The notes under the pieces are model-generated. The model had not been told where the DNA came from, did no database searches, and was given only the letters and a program-made list of their open reading frames with translations. A stretch of 64,000 nucleotides of DNA from NCBI GenBank assembly GCA_023665365.1, contig JAMPEA010000002.1, forward strand, positions 69,051 to 133,050, read 5' to 3'. The position numbers and the translations under genes were made by a program. Below, in pieces: positions 62,501 through 64,000 of the stretch. Source of the DNA: Bacillota bacterium (GTDB lineage: Bacteria; Bacillota; Clostridia; Christensenellales; CAG-917). Position 1 is the first letter of the stretch. Each line of letters begins with the position of its first letter.

Positions 62501-63038
62501 CACAACCAATTTGAACGCCACCATTCAGATAAGGGCGCAACAGCGTATCACCGTGCCTATCACTGTCAAGAGTGCGTTTAGCGTAAAAGACGTGACGCTT
62601 GCAGACCTTGGCATAAAAGACGGCGGCACTTATGGAGCGATTGATATAGAAAGAGCTTCGTCCTCACCGTTTAAGTTGCCGACGCAGTATAAGTACGGAA
62701 GCTATACAGTCAACGTTGTTTGGTATGGCAGGGCATACGTCTACAATATGAATAGCACCCCGTCTGTCGAAGCCAGCTATCCCGTTATGTTCTCGTCTGT
62801 TGACACCACGGTGACTCTCCCGTCCAACGGCATTAGGAAGGTCACGTACAAGCTGTACGCGGCAATCAGCACGGTCGTTGACATCAACGGAAACGTTGTA
62901 ACAACAACTGCTAACGAAACGGCAAAAGGTACTTACTTGGGTAGTAAATACTCTGTTGCTAAGGGTCAAATCATACCGCTTGCGCAATTCTATATCGATA
63001 GTAGCGGAAATGAGATTACAAGAACTTACACCAAGTAA
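35589..63038 (+). CDS. Giant modular lipoprotein, about 9,149 residues
   Basis: One uninterrupted frame of 27.4 kb, about 1 MDa. The start is the ATG at 35589: ggagga precedes it and a lipoprotein signal follows (MRKRK, hydrophobic core, lipobox VFVAC with Cys25). Residues about 30-6,650 hold some 14 related modules, each with beta strands, a YID[LA]S-type strand, amphipathic Leu-rich helices and mostly an EAVTVA-like linker. Between modules stand Tyr-rich stretches of the type DGxYV. Residues about 6,700-9,149 are beta-rich and Ig-like, with repeated FDPY motifs. No LPxTG, SLH, GW or C-terminal membrane segment is visible, so the lipid is the only evident anchor. There are almost no Cys after residue 25. 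Codon use is like that of neighbouring genes. It may be an adhesin, a surface fibre or a lipid/ligand-binding chain; no function is proven. Confidence 0.85.
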   Translation: MRKRKLSVVLLLILVVVMTSVFVACNQTDKPVDTRPPVIIDDPSGPVNGLTGGQAIDARQAWNLLKNAAFASVTQEKDSRYINVDTSFVIGYAKDGSDSVFVMRIAAAINLLDKSDNPNKAVKDQFLLELRQFGKSEISDVSDSAAVSALVKNYGGKLLAGFYFYEGKLVADVRGIKNAAGETGESVHVVWTDNLDMANFARKLQGVFDRLDLTDLLFNELLGYNIGGLLKNLIGFDIIDMSVEDLIVLLLFGNSVGSIRTNDDGSQTLFIPCDLSFVAGLLPLLQSLISEDIITLVDKVVGLDLGKLSAIVGMAIYLQADIQNGALRSVNTSVDVNFNSNAVQAVKERYGEFQSEVGISLGYIETHFAGLPSLDVVSVLDSRAYGDTTFYKHINSTESKYSLLTFEVGLELELDTANKTVTVKDVMDSFGTLFTNILQNNLSKDMYDVLDQLFTEKELSFAQTKNTIGIKLRADVNTKDATETRIAVELTGSGKTRLGIYYTGADNAVYIDASKMLGTKNTKLKVSDINVNEIVDGLMDKLFDTIVNAINGIGDASAQYDALTSDGTIVKQHTGMVAADDNEIGDTMGLIMAIVDNITIGMDGNIFNINTIHVDIAQNILDYIFKLVFVGNLEGGNVPITTATLDYKDLGFGDKKTLELNAGLGKTAGDEFVDLGVKLSVKFGSLDDATGFENLFKSIEAEDYLPITKDGAIDTDILHVGIGTKLSIDLEAISGTLAQLQMTLQDIAIGDSIQGVLLDILFKLGNIKGGLSADIEANLDLTGGLNAKALLTSYAKIVLTPNSGGEPVLSLYLQEGKLYIDASVLCINVDKIMIDLKELFALMGVAIDDGEQEAVSVAESTSDGKTTTEDVIALVGGMINGIEFAKNSIEIAFASNILQTLLNGLNIKGVVFNFKDTASADGGIKIELADGLNLDELKLGVYLSVGNHFNLEIALSGLNAGLGEVGENYLDADTAATYVNIIQNPYLSLDATLGVKFSVTQGTTTIEFGEKGTHWYDTENKAYYAIDDPEHSLPADYEGTLYYVDEESGKYLPAYSSTSSIGFDQTGLFEYKLTVGGRLDLSSVINYLLGYENIDTKNSRSEILVELTGKKIWDGKAEGVEDTLLIGAYYTGKALYVDASNFGLNKFFVQFDLFDIILKIIAKDTAIAVNGYVNGNEAVTVAAGDASAADAKKQLALSLIASLTDERLEIRIMEGIVEAVFDLVGFDLTSVTAWIDVAFDTLAARSGEQLSLNFKINDASDEPLIDAKIYAADVDIKAGGSLEEIIVKRVAGNPTLAVYTTEEAFDTEVSLFDSYGDIQIPTIFAELKGTIDIGAEQGSVDWTFGDWINQFIDENATANGPEITKFLHSLWMTFNNDTAASANLGFRISLNLRLNPETSIDFIENTKFVQIENNLNNRNKYDELYKLDGLKYVKLTSTEEAQYDGELYIKLYIPEGISLVKVTKDGFKGTAYVKVGENYAKVNVTDKNAGYFTDEVLYEPSSVFDLEYILSHSDIGIEIYNIPITEVTNDNYADHTLLGVHLLYSGDMLGKPVSSVYIDLKDNVKIVLPNLDVVSLFGKLAGGSDSGSTETPDEGNQGGNESGDVSGNTGTNILGAIIGNINNIVKRITIDSSKVNVNFAEALVATLVSILTDKNIDPANFVALNSTESYLSFAWFYELALKLQIDPIFAGITLSEIRIGIGSNDSVLPGDPSKFDATKYSGLESFENLTVHATLDLNFEFKEQSEALRLEDYLGVILPQLGLQLGVDIKDTINYDLALLLGANISINNPSAMSVVLRLVNRADNDKNILALYVDGDTVYIDLGSLSDDAYKIENTGISTAIGNILTQMLGSLNAAEGEAVTVAETDPQNELDTINRILVELSEGRIALHVTQNVLLGLIAAFAGQTDAGADINEIVSSLDLNLTVDADIKVSPTAKLELNIDSKIFTLGLTLDNLALETGRGGEKYKHVEEELAAAIAAVDFVSRPTNGIITVDLNVLVDYETSATFIRIDDEKRLATYKASERYSRNKSDGRFVQDANGVYVRDVFAFDDTIGYILNLESVSKFLNEIKLSKIYFGDNNNDSENGEAETVSLAELLSHVGLNLLLDDAMKDGILIGIQLRVDTKALGLDLNEISLSGFNLTNLNFDLQKILSALEASITLDFTYEDGDKSASKLALYLIGGNLYLDMSAVGGPKLSVGLMDLLDRFGVNDPKQEAVTVAEGKANEDSLLANVGKALNAMVRSIVVIGTPWGVGEEAKNRLGELQLYFKEDMINALLNLFTDFEATSDLTLLNDKTSGLFIIPDYHLAGHRDMLALNVKADFANKNAAGYIEEKDEQGNIIKKEANVDFSVDILLGLSLNISYVDPNSDDYDEMLTKNERFSFINLDLYIENLLPIIYGFYRDSDVYEVVEAENIEEDVAYFYPVKDVNGAYVEVNGEYRLIKEHESGLVASGDRYAIKNNLVMHDGEALYFEYVSDPEGKYVYDKKNDAYIAYNANDYKEGEKVERFALVTTSASTQTFYGAKGVLKDAYNRLAEDEIDDNGTIYYAFTNTELAKVVIDNGNDNIIEYYMFTNAKSDEDYVNLKGNFVKRGGMFREIGASDKKLAASERYIRHYVTVNNDKEVYIVEYLPDVNGKYVYDFEKGVYVAETKNGPHFTRKNTLLAKPQRNKDDAIEYVPVALSEVGIYSIKDRPDYRDQNLYFSVGGLVYFNSKGVENYNLGGLVSNLLGEMLIEMQAQSEFSSGIGIRVGVNLDLAKLDLVGIVNGMSLEDFFLNSDLSDIEFAIEFTSVTADGKDDKYKSGKVKVLGGLYLTGGTLYIDATDIISSAESYSRVDNFISKAKELFGQVSDALDKIQQKDEKSAAVTAAAVGENQASEVVRDSIIALAYSDQAFKIQLTRSLVATVFAALMPELGSIKDVFDILEISLGLELGEESFNNRISDLPEKEQEKWDTDPELKKERYSYSSDTEPNTAVELDDYFIVTLRGEDAYYLASDTTVYIYQNGEYVSEIEQKAEDSDDVVKVKVAYDKNDASSVGEDGEITYKYYVKEGAQYLPIERFIKAQKVDSSYFAVVEGSGAKLSLKSYDLYKAVENNGRTEYVNTKPADDSDEPYMFVCDDEQGYVRYVYFNGVYRKVTNLMMRRYGYYKDPNGDFYRTVKNHEMLDEFKLGLDLTAGCISLGLSLGSLDIDFGGGIDLLPDYIRDGVAHTYINKYGEPEQYSRDVLDTLTEAEKQSITPVEVNPFTDAIVTIAFSLDLDFGMTEGSIDFGQIMTGILGNLAGVKLEIPSTSKGYSSAHFRLDFSLMLDIGEMGNSELTLELFAVTESGYDAKWAGIYYFGRSIYLDLEEVFGIPKISVEEVKATELINTIFGIFNMGQPFELGNDNKAKGEAVTAAAATVGASGTTGATGEVDFSNKDLALAVLFNKNLLTVGLGNEMFKKIIELIDTTSLGFELKELFYDELNASVQVKLDTSEAISLEVGVALGLVGTRYDKVATATKSGDSADETRIIESINNPQETTKYYVFRPETTNKNADGYVDQKGYYVKGDDGTYVRVAKPDDVVNGTKYVKYRVLYGEFDEEGVLKETTYKLYLRPMLDGAGNGGENMGAQQLALKAGDEIYSLTPNGVGASANTSYVADGGKYDVDLSLKLAIVNLNVEFNNSRSYALTSDELQEYVNFGETDRIVLTETIDITTSFKSGEDNDIDLSAVISAFIPSMSSDDLIKIISEADDGGDVNRQIQAVVTLDLQLMALVNYARTHLTEFLGEEIVKKILGDEDVFNREMTLFDTIALIEGLYNYRDKLGANRVQIIFDIVSFFDLKIVIQTKGGADSTPHDLFGLYMMGATFELLSVAEKTEGNEKYVDPSDRYDHYFQNDKGAYYYDEDTKTYKPIDDDNPPSAKNRYSFDLNYCYQNDLGGYKRVNGGIFLDLSYLKMPSIYISSAEVENIFMNLLGGYFGNGEAESVSATAVDEGGENGEEKEEDEISFPLLSEEILGYIRSFVYGFNITSRYVQLLVQPDYINSLLSIFLGEDSLVKFDTEQFVNMPSLTIYFDMSKHTYVNTQELAKKIGTGEDEYTVKQVEDIMSASQYRFSVTEYKGEGASSKGLYYQENGAFELIAQMSASERKIYDELVEAGEKSYYDITTHDVYIRVDGSFVLYSAASKSQIKRSDKNENAYSKYGITVPTLFQLTNDVPEKAEEGENTYYVEDLIYTSLGAEKLYCVQTIEDREPFVDLELYLWTYKVELGINFPKFDIEKYEYVNVKELAEKVANGTATENEIATYDVVSKYPDTVRYREIAQYLYSSEDKEIDGTYSWRYDYFTTDEDGKAIFSVNNYNKQPRFLASRINSVDEETGKEVHETRYYEINKDTLAVLVDGTYVNAVTARGESEIFDYLTDMIENGTEYYVLVEGTTYVKLQRSYMYKRTLYNEHKKVNIKPDEVDDYDDYYVRTMRQGFITPPDYDLPQYDDYAYKTPVSIGEVFYLSVDVSAQLYINAGKMYFKYGDFRQLYAQTVENMKKAAFIGMTDEELAELDAKIVAFIVKNKIGFEKLRGEYVAVEGEDAQELEAKILALIESDNLYIRANSSLGEDYDGVEEKISSVLSGIFGEMGGMLQLQEDDSFNLYVEIRADVCFDLRLNATTIDPSKLEIGEIFTVYLADLFRLNIRDLDVAIDIWMQQNDLKANGDGYVASDERNSYSGRTINGSLTHVVGIYYDRNITTGKSGLYIDLSWLLGDDAKIYVDMSKYSLEDVINGALGKNWLNPTNPEATTVAAWEDNINDKFTDAQKPSVTTAYLNIFTNAIAVNVTSGFLKVIIEEAMDDADAILDALPNFKAYVKLGLNPYSVAVGAMLFNEEGNKPIFDIGLKINGANGDSESSSILLGTEQDYKAAQIKDNIFKYASFRYDENGIYGKNYNMRNFLRLYKDSSTDLEYYKNTDGKKESDDGKKVVLYKQDSDGKFVTAEENYVGETYLAYEKAPVGRYSHDGYAAREILAEQRFAFGSQYDARYTKDEEHRGKLYYRDENGNYHPISENTALNSANYREIRDSYTFKTYRGTLYAVSASGDYVAVDKKTLGGYTGEGCLQYRLATQDEIADKDNRLVLANDGKYYMPIATVGNDYTSADDADKYAEENPDGKVYVLDGNFAVYKEATKLDLSKESIKIDDVLGDLDSLEIGANLDITLEVSNVINWAHQMTQFINSGKTSGADKLVDYLYFIIGSLEYLSNDGKNTTTHSKISLELSLQAYLPTKNLVSILADDDPDKEVNFLDVIDGLQAYVELTYATGLHVKDGAPVRATSKLWIEIVGGKLNLYLDMHALGDLIGLGNFFDYGRVENFDLTGLFGDASASAVATAYAKASADFEETNYGLIPENVWGVLDMLVGRLLIAGDFMTIGLNQNLLADLVTSLIDSENETLQKIGEYLPKLYTTNNSDTSGITLNFTSDKPSLDINFGFEVGEEYYMTVSQYNDWFGATYNDEGELIKEGKYANGNGANWAGTRFEKNSGGSYSVTDKTTDASTYVYVSSKDYVLISYAFPNWKDNEKWSGETYDYDATTGEFVLNENGTGLYMPIGDIGLSASLYGLYARVNEPFSVNPVEKFDGQAIDTNNDGIKDALDDSQFVKIENAKAYLNMSINISLFGEGKTGGKNTVDMSELLDLILDLAVPEKDMGTSQFKLNIINKLGDNKDAYLKLDLLATIDFETGKLGLSLDLKKYASKTGNTVKYNTLIGIHLLNDVIYLDLSGLLGDTAKLKLTGVGVDTLLKNSLDKLLGRDDNAKTSGEAATAAASEIEIVKNLMSDWEYIMLLFRPQEILLQLNADLVNLVYRKILQVRGEPMRDLLPDLGDWMLYIGTKNGNRTNISLNMRFSDALYATLDLEMPQITKDVAQGKKDIGTAIGTTSKYTSLGNLNVVELISGGDVDFNGVIESLSLPKIGLSTQMTVKISSQGLSYDENKDEYEESFANWIGNTLLPSLLGDMEVLGSKIFSNLKTYLTIGNSSHALTLTIDLNLNLNLGSLIKNGISGLLDSDIAVDVKLGYPLNKKLLSLYYFGSSRLSGVNYDSTTKTYGYYELSTSGNRRSDAIYIDLSGLGLGKIKFQGIAGLLGGEYVYNNTATTVAEDGAVVNPATPIALDVNLENNKVALSFDTGLFNAILSLLEVELPFSLPNIQSATLTMLFGDKGLNNLTLESGLDSVGSAVYVGLSDFKLTVGTDAFNASDKIQEVKTGYAGLTFSNTAGLMGLVQNVLDSVLLNANIEIQNNVWSAGYSNKSGYGDVGYFEVNKQRSKITLTSQKKYDYSKDADSEGKQEGVKGYKLFLALAPDNTGSYRYSQDVSTLKIVLGGGNVFIKGLPLHVETPLGMAETTVNNLVQDNIGFLSFPLSLFSGTSGDYNVYKYPSSTSIGGIEKGESTSSSGSTDDGKEKYSYEYKPNLTGLIKSLELNIDNKHGYYPYYDGITTTKYSNMDDAGLISIKIKFNKDAFNELMIFIDCFILSFISDMNSHTNLGGTQSYFVNPEALKAFNAQADDNGTDPRGNYLSYKTVKDLLTYFDNNYVKKTTTTEQKVKFLEPYIRSLPYSILKYVARDMLYGVLNGVTVIGCNSIWDEKSLIGLATVVGAAGPALQNLSRVIAGILPLPFCVGDIDPSLNIYIDLDPSYSDYGLSASSKMTPGIRAIELMINGEKNGVGTGMTYLKSPDADSNGKYSKGYYNITKHVSTSEDENAIDSAWDFFMLRITPYSVNKVENTQLLGFDDAVSATEISGQATPPTSITITDPGARTGIMNGGKEPGTNGKSNAGKTISMKSTEFYDSNLFPQLADVTFNAGDASGNAYHSYYSGAAELGDAPGTQIIWDASSIDYTIKNTSATSDLLIGYVYGYALNVVLYAIPVYVTSDTAVSGVQAYTRKTDAIGDNNEYASAQISFNINTQAVNRNGNSIFRNELPDLVMLSFNNGDKHTFGTALTEGGSVAKAVVGKSSQLSSGMYSGKYRITTLKKTDGDLTIIPAYKAAVVNNKTNTSYAAIGGWSEDYKVDKEGYLKYVDDGTEYYVVDTNYLPAGTNFPVGVIDWGDIDYDFAGFDSNKIEFTYQWGYSSKKRAVLTGDSMIQFTNYNVRSVSKIFCGDEDTNGISLAVDEGGTKAKPTYTSTLTLDPMTFTSNGNGFSLIDYINSFTKLNATTTADTNLSKYSVKWDLSELEKALNKHKTDSGAIKYYEGLSATVTAHIGYDTFKGGNDFSASNASKKFSKDGCTAITLPINIVVTSYKVKDVGIKSVTFDPYGARELTGASLANGSTLLKDGVKIKPNYRVSSGSSSDKRDLTIGTNVTVEAPFTLNAFGKETKAKFKDGNISYNGLADEVNGTYYAKFTIGTEISGYQVQYVPISFTALSPSATTVVVAHEDTYNPYWFTGEAYKTLSVSFTGVGKHDMTPDWSTIQYYTGSDYRRLADKQNIYDGGTIYAKVRAFVYDNPDDPNRKPYGAILKGYDKDGKPVYEGQEISLTLSVEKQNITEQTTVKFFYDEEIGDIYALSPKDQADLMDTTNGIDGTIFDTSKYKGTVYAQTHLVGEYGYGIDPANWATNPQAYFKSSDVWGDPFSAVAVLITPTSTLASGVKRYSLVDGEYKEDSKGIYKWDDLNVKYVELTDGEKGTPYIAYITKWEWEVSGASAPTFTANGDYKTFGAYIGDKKITVTVRVPNYKFSEVVSASTSSVAYAGGKVGGSGADMLTFNYDVNGAWDLPTSGKFNSSEASKVKADIIWSNSAIPNRVPIADGGEIQSIEVNGVVKYYIEREYCFFDGTAIRYPDNNSFTARIYLDGYGVDSTFVKVENVTKFNPFGKFDVPTTATVNSNGTDIEGVPIIWTNWSNPTEAEIADGKFVRQFKLLTGDDKERDCEFTINKDFTLEGIGKYGEMSYTITPETFYQGLPKQGVVSVGDVSSDVTLNWNGIKYGLEGLTQKTVKLTVVNNNFKADFEVELTVESTGIDSLEGNTSFILDPYGQDGTLFESGSLVSVNLANGKEAKFYAEYDLADIYKTVKGINSAAEFYANISKFFGRVYPVKVKFTYPDMSAAVDGKLVDKVDKEGNSVQEKEEYVVLVYVADRTAYYAGAHEYRTIIFDPYIHTSELSHLANNFEIVTRLDSGMTNNTFTAYFDWSSLSELIKHIQDKPDHADEALRYMANAMVYVADNGEAGLYVYANVGRGEEFVTVDEYVEYMQAKCDFGVVFVNDKQTYRRVEQTFNLPVIVLDRIVASSELILSSNVEEVYVEQKNTTVTRTYVGVDGNGEHTDGRYMDIVTSKTTGLPTQIVFYNRYAFTSAEDRLPTQIRLSYANGDVIAYGITFEDLPTHELLNENTATIKHNVTAIIKNDGREIERFKIEFVIRTSELTVYNSDIAYKDMDATQYRYDFDPYVNEDDANNLISEDNLFNASNYKNKVTYYVGGQFVNAADWWNEGRTFGETISYNALWTKRHALYTVYGGTFNEELPNSNLFYVYDRESRTYSKYTGGEVEHDSVTHTYVDSDGNTLELYIFVYVTKQTLKVDWDFTKTAFTYKSTRANVIANVKSDVNNFTTDLNVAVKLESGQAASEKGYEFSYTFGSGFTYNTTTGAITIDPFTAGDAFKRGGTGKYSGTRYSVKADGVTYYEDPDGLYKKVGDIHEKLSYTELGTYTNFPTSITIKNANGGSFTSIPIQWDMSRVTYNYEGGEFVAYAIVNADGKYNYGPNGKTGYVNDLGVQRIPVTIKVTKRTVTSMSRTTAYTGLKGFVQTSTNIEQTFINAYEYELPNMPGWINVYASGWYTFYEKGTTEADMPSGVTKNTNGGVLTWMYNKFRPTYEGGVVYMTANLTGSDGSTQSYDIPFLVDRRYVHELTGSSTITVGGKDSVSKFEAFVDDTGKVYSTYTESTKKFSGTKNFTVNPNDPNTLSLPTAYDVKFRVQTPTYSSSKGITAWSDPVIDTDYTPFNYVIVSMPSALNSWSVGSDGITASSTTNLNATIQIRAQQRITVPITVKSAFSVKDVTLADLGIKDGGTYGAIDIERASSSPFKLPTQYKYGSYTVNVVWYGRAYVYNMNSTPSVEASYPVMFSSVDTTVTLPSNGIRKVTYKLYAAISTVVDINGNVVTTTANETAKGTYLGSKYSVAKGQIIPLAQFYIDSSGNEITRTYTK

Positions 63039-63084
63039 GCCACAGCCGCAATAGCTTACAAAAGTAAGCCGCAAAGCAAAACGA

Positions 63085-63112
63085 AACGCCCGCAATTCCG
63101 CGGGCGTTTTTG
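63085..63112 (+). terminator. Terminator of the giant lipoprotein gene
   Basis: aacgcccgc-aattcc-gcgggcgtt (63085-63108) followed by a run of T. A strong intrinsic terminator 47 bases after the stop. Confidence 0.9.
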
Positions 63113-63139
63113 TATCCGTCACCCAAAGCCAATCCATTT

Positions 63140-63176
63140 CGTCATTGCGAGGAGCGTAGCGACGCGGCAATCCAGA
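63140..63176 (+). repeat. Dispersed repeat (cattgcga...gcaatcc type), copy 1
   Basis: cgtcattgcgaggagcgtagc followed by gacgcggcaatccaga. It is an imperfect palindrome of a type seen widely in bacterial genomes. An inverted copy lies at 63839-63870. Confidence 0.65.
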
Positions 63177-63233
63177 ACGTAACTCTCATCGAGGTAGCGT
63201 GACACACAGTGTCGGGTGTGGTATAACCACGTT

Positions 63234-63340
63234 ATTAAGGGGGTAAGGGCTGTTTTCCGAGTTCGCCCTATACCCCCTTATGAACCCCCTTACCCGAAAA
63301 CTCCTCAAAACCCCCTTGCCCCCTTATTCTTTAAGGGGGG
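63234..63340 (+). repeat. 107-bp dispersed repeat, copy 2
   Basis: It is nearly identical to 13213-13319, 50 kb away, with only a few substitutions over the same length. The stretch 63341-63483 after it shows no gene or clear structure. Confidence 0.8.
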
Positions 63341-63483
63341 GGGAAAATATGGATATAACGGAGACCAAAGTTCATCGTTAAAAACACACGAAGCACGCGT
63401 TGCGTGAACGAAACTAAAACTGTTTTCCTATTTCAAACAATGATAGAGGGCTAAAAGTTGTTGTTTCAATCCAACGAAGTTGG

Positions 63484-63512
63484 TTGATAATATGGAATAG
63501 TTGGTGTATAAT
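63484..63512 (+). promoter_or_regulatory. Promoter of the DUF1858 gene
   Basis: TTGATA (63484-63489), 17 bases, TATAAT (63507-63512), with a leader of about 45 nt containing an ACGGAGG ribosome site. Confidence 0.75.
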
Positions 63513-63565
63513 ATATCTGTAATTTAAAATATACGCGCGCGTATGCGCATACGGAGGTAAACGTT

Positions 63566-63763
63566 ATGATTTCAAAAGATATGCTCGTCATTGACATTTT
63601 ACAGCAAGGCGACCCCGAAAAGCTCGCAGAAGTGCTTATGCAAAGCGGCATGCACTGCCTGCATTGCACCCTCGCTCACGGCGAAACCTTGGAGCAAGCC
63701 GCGGCTGTCCATGGCATCGACGTGGATAAACTTGTGGAACAACTTAGAGAAGCGGCAAAATAA
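63566..63763 (+). CDS. DUF1858 small redox-disulfide-type protein
   Basis: 65 residues, complete. It begins MISKDMLVIDILQQGDPEK and carries the GMHCLHCTLAHGETLEQAA motif, in which CxxC near residue 31 is typical of the DUF1858 / hybrid-cluster-associated redox disulfide family. The fold is four short helices. It may take part in thiol redox or metal-cluster chemistry; its partner is unknown and it stands alone with its own promoter and terminator. It has a strong ribosome site (ggagg, 7 nt upstream). Confidence 0.9.
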   Translation: MISKDMLVIDILQQGDPEKLAEVLMQSGMHCLHCTLAHGETLEQAAAVHGIDVDKLVEQLREAAK

Positions 63764-63789
63764 AGAATAAAATCATCGCAAGACACCTA

Positions 63790-63818
63790 AAAACGCCTAC
63801 GTTGTAGGCGTTTTCTTT
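63790..63818 (+). terminator. Terminator of the DUF1858 gene
   Basis: aaaacgcctac-gtt-gtaggcgtttt (63790-63814) then ctttg: a clear 11-bp stem with a U-rich end. Confidence 0.9.
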
Positions 63819-63838
63819 GTGTTGGTATTGTTTTTGTG

Positions 63839-63870
63839 TCTGGATTGCTTCACTACGTTCGCAATGACGA
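63839..63870 (-). repeat. Dispersed repeat (cattgcga...gcaatcc type), inverted copy
   Basis: tctggattgcttcactacgttcgcaatgacga is the reverse complement form of the element at 63140-63176. Confidence 0.65.
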
Positions 63871-63894
63871 ATGGAAATAATTTTGCCATATAGT

Positions 63895-63941
63895 CCCCCT
63901 TAAAGAGTAAGGGGCAGGGGGATATGAGGAGTTTTCGGGTA
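63895..63941 (-). repeat. 107-bp repeat, partial inverted copy
   Basis: The reverse strand (ttacccgaaaactcctcatatccccctgccccttactctttaaggggg in segments) matches the right half of 63234-63340. The last 59 bases of the window show nothing further. Confidence 0.65.
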
Positions 63942-64000
63942 AAATATTACGCAAAAATCTTTTGCTTGGTGTTTTGCCCTACAAGCGTTTCATTTTTAAC

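Overview
The window looks like a chromosomal segment of an uncultured monoderm Clostridia-type bacterium (roughly half G+C). The basis is gene content and order: an ECF transporter module joined to truA, a WalJ...RlmH block, a GlmU-like/Pth/Mfd block, a Clostridia-style GlnRS, CPBP proteases, a collagen-like surface protein and lipoproteins with long Tyr-rich domains. A gut Christensenellales-like lineage would fit, but that is a guess.

Layout. 0-5 kb: a cut-off small gene, a PglC-like sugar transferase, a PlsC-like acyltransferase, an AT-rich orphan gene between copies of a tRNA-flanking repeat, tRNA-Val(GAC), a BaiN/HI0933-type flavoprotein and a cyclophilin. 5-7.5 kb: an SGNH-hydrolase lipoprotein followed by a hairpin repeat. 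7.5-13.1 kb: ecfA1-ecfA2-ecfT-truA, then a small orphan and glnS. 13.1-16.7 kb: a repeat-rich gap with a candidate structured RNA, then a zinc-ribbon protein and two four-TM proteins. 16.7-20.8 kb: REP-like palindromes, then walJ-CPBP-CPBP-rlmH and tadA. 21-26.4 kb: a GlmU-like acetyltransferase, pth and mfd. 26.5-35.2 kb: collagen-like protein, condensation-type acyltransferase, esterase, membrane proteins, a GH127-like protein, a PH-domain protein and an HGSNAT-like membrane protein, with hairpin repeats and a second copy of the candidate RNA. 35.6-63.0 kb: one 27.4-kb gene encoding a lipoprotein of about 9,149 residues. 63-64 kb: dispersed repeats and a DUF1858 gene.

The housekeeping blocks cover translation and RNA quality (TruA, GlnRS, RlmH, TadA, Pth, tRNA-Val), repair (Mfd, WalJ) and vitamin/metal uptake energy (EcfAAT). 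The accessory parts concern the cell surface.

Most notable: (1) the roughly 1-MDa lipoprotein, built from about 14 related modules each with a YID[LA]S-type strand and mostly followed by an EAVTVA-like linker; (2) two inverted copies, 20 kb apart, of a roughly 320-bp element whose stems differ by compensatory changes, a strong sign of an undescribed structured RNA; (3) a family of 123-126-bp hairpin elements, every full copy of which sits at a stop codon; (4) several genes whose consensus promoter ends 6-9 nt before the ATG, implying leaderless mRNAs; (5) a zinc-ribbon plus two-membrane-protein operon that may be a new envelope system. All functions are inferred by reading the sequence; no database search was possible.
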